A DNA stretch of 64,000 nt from Ignatzschineria sp. F8392 (GTDB lineage: Bacteria > Pseudomonadota > Gammaproteobacteria > Cardiobacteriales > Wohlfahrtiimonadaceae). The stretch is from contig NZ_NEFF01000004.1 of NCBI RefSeq assembly GCF_002252045.1, positions 1 to 64,000 on the forward strand. Reading direction: 5' to 3'. Below the pieces are notes generated by a model. That model did not search any database. It worked only from the letters and a program-made list of their open reading frames with translations, and was not told the origin of the DNA. Made by a program: the position numbers and the translations under genes. This document shows positions 63,678 to 64,000 of the stretch, in pieces (position 1 is the first letter of the stretch; each line of letters opens with the position of its first letter).

Positions 63678-64000
63678 TTAACCGCGTGCGGTACGAATCG
63701 CATGAGAACGTTGCTTTCTAAATTTTACGGTCGGCTCGATCGGCGCGCGATCCTCTTCAATAATCGCTCGAACCCAGAAGTCCCCCGATTCATCGATATG
63801 AACACCTTGTAGCTCATGTTCAAAGCCGGGGAATTTCTTATCAAACGCTTGTAGCGCTTCAAGATAAGCGATGACACCACTATCTTCTTTAGAGAGACGC
63901 TCGCCAGGCATTAAAACAGGAATACCGGGAGGGTAAGGGGTCACCATTGTGGCGGAGATGCGCCCTTTAAAATCCTCTAATTTAACAACTTCAGTCTGAT
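63678..64000 (-). CDS. Orn/Lys/Arg decarboxylase, C-terminal part (runs off window)
   Basis: The frame is open from the window edge to its stop at 63678. The visible 107 residues include LEDFKGRISATMVTPYPPGI and PVLMPGERLSKED, then FPGFEHELQGVHIDESGDF, the conserved C-terminal domain of PLP-dependent ornithine/lysine/arginine decarboxylases. The TPYPPGIP and LMPGE motifs are diagnostic. The PLP domain is outside the window, so the substrate cannot be read. With the antiporters behind it, it probably consumes cytoplasmic protons under acid stress or makes a polyamine. Confidence 0.9.
   Translation of the reverse strand, partial: QTEVVKLEDFKGRISATMVTPYPPGIPVLMPGERLSKEDSGVIAYLEALQAFDKKFPGFEHELQGVHIDESGDFWVRAIIEEDRAPIEPTVKFRKQRSHAIRTARG

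Overview
The window is an AT-rich stretch of a gammaproteobacterial chromosome, densely coded on both strands. Lineage evidence: an initiator tRNA nearly identical to that of E. coli, a bifunctional HisB (phosphatase plus dehydratase), a fused HisIE module, a bioF-bioC overlap, a sigma-32 type promoter in front of htpG and an FMN riboswitch in front of the riboflavin operon. Gene content and base composition resemble Ignatzschineria/Wohlfahrtiimonas-type bacteria, but that name is an inference and nothing in the window proves it. There is no phage, plasmid or CRISPR signal. The only mobile DNA is the tail of an IS30-family transposase at the left edge.

Layout. 1-6600: IS30 remnant, two small exported proteins of unknown role, a complete PEB1-like amino-acid ABC transporter on the minus strand, then a decayed block (acyl-CoA dehydrogenase fragment joined to an SsuC-like permease fragment, and a frameshifted AhpD-like gene) that looks like the scar of a sulfonate/sulfone-use cluster. 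6600-13500: lplA, a pirin, a small helical protein, htpG with its heat-shock promoter, an SDR oxidoreductase and a YgiM-like SH3 protein. 13570-14740: a MetQ/NlpA-type lipoprotein whose leader carries a SAM-II-like motif followed by a terminator. 14830-21990: his genes in the order G-D-C-B-A-F/IE; hisF is fused in frame to hisIE, and hisH, expected between hisB and hisA, is absent. 22062: tRNA-fMet. 22260-28090: YffB-like reductase, methyltransferase, EamA transporter with divergent LysR regulator, a decayed cutA-like stretch and a YtcJ-type amidohydrolase.

28250-34330: biotin genes (bioA divergent from bioF-bioC-bioD, plus a BioH-position hydrolase; no bioB). 34760-40600: a Cys/Met-metabolism PLP enzyme, an atypical LuxR-type regulator, a di-Mop molybdate-binding protein, a META-domain lipoprotein, a methyltransferase and a DASS anion symporter. 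41100-46320: an HdeD-like membrane protein, then an FMN riboswitch with a ~400-nt leader and the operon ribD-ribE-ribBA-ribH. 46490-55250: aconitase A, a glycine-zipper lipoprotein, a CNNM/CBS protein, catalase, NhaA and a CobB sirtuin. 55480-60160: a hydantoinase-type amidohydrolase, a CopY/BlaI-type repressor with a CxCx4CxC metal site, a GntR/UTRA regulator, and a TauE/SafE (COG2836-like) membrane protein with a long Met/His/Asp tail preceded by three evenly spaced palindromes: a possible metal (copper) module. 60570-64000: two APC-type basic amino acid antiporters downstream of an Orn/Lys/Arg decarboxylase that runs off the right edge, a likely acid-response set.

Two patterns run through the whole window. 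Most intergenic gaps contain short tandem repeats whose unit is close to one DNA helical turn (mostly 10-12 bp), each array with its own sequence. The palindrome GCCGGC, often as TGCCGGCA, appears far more often than expected for such AT-rich DNA.
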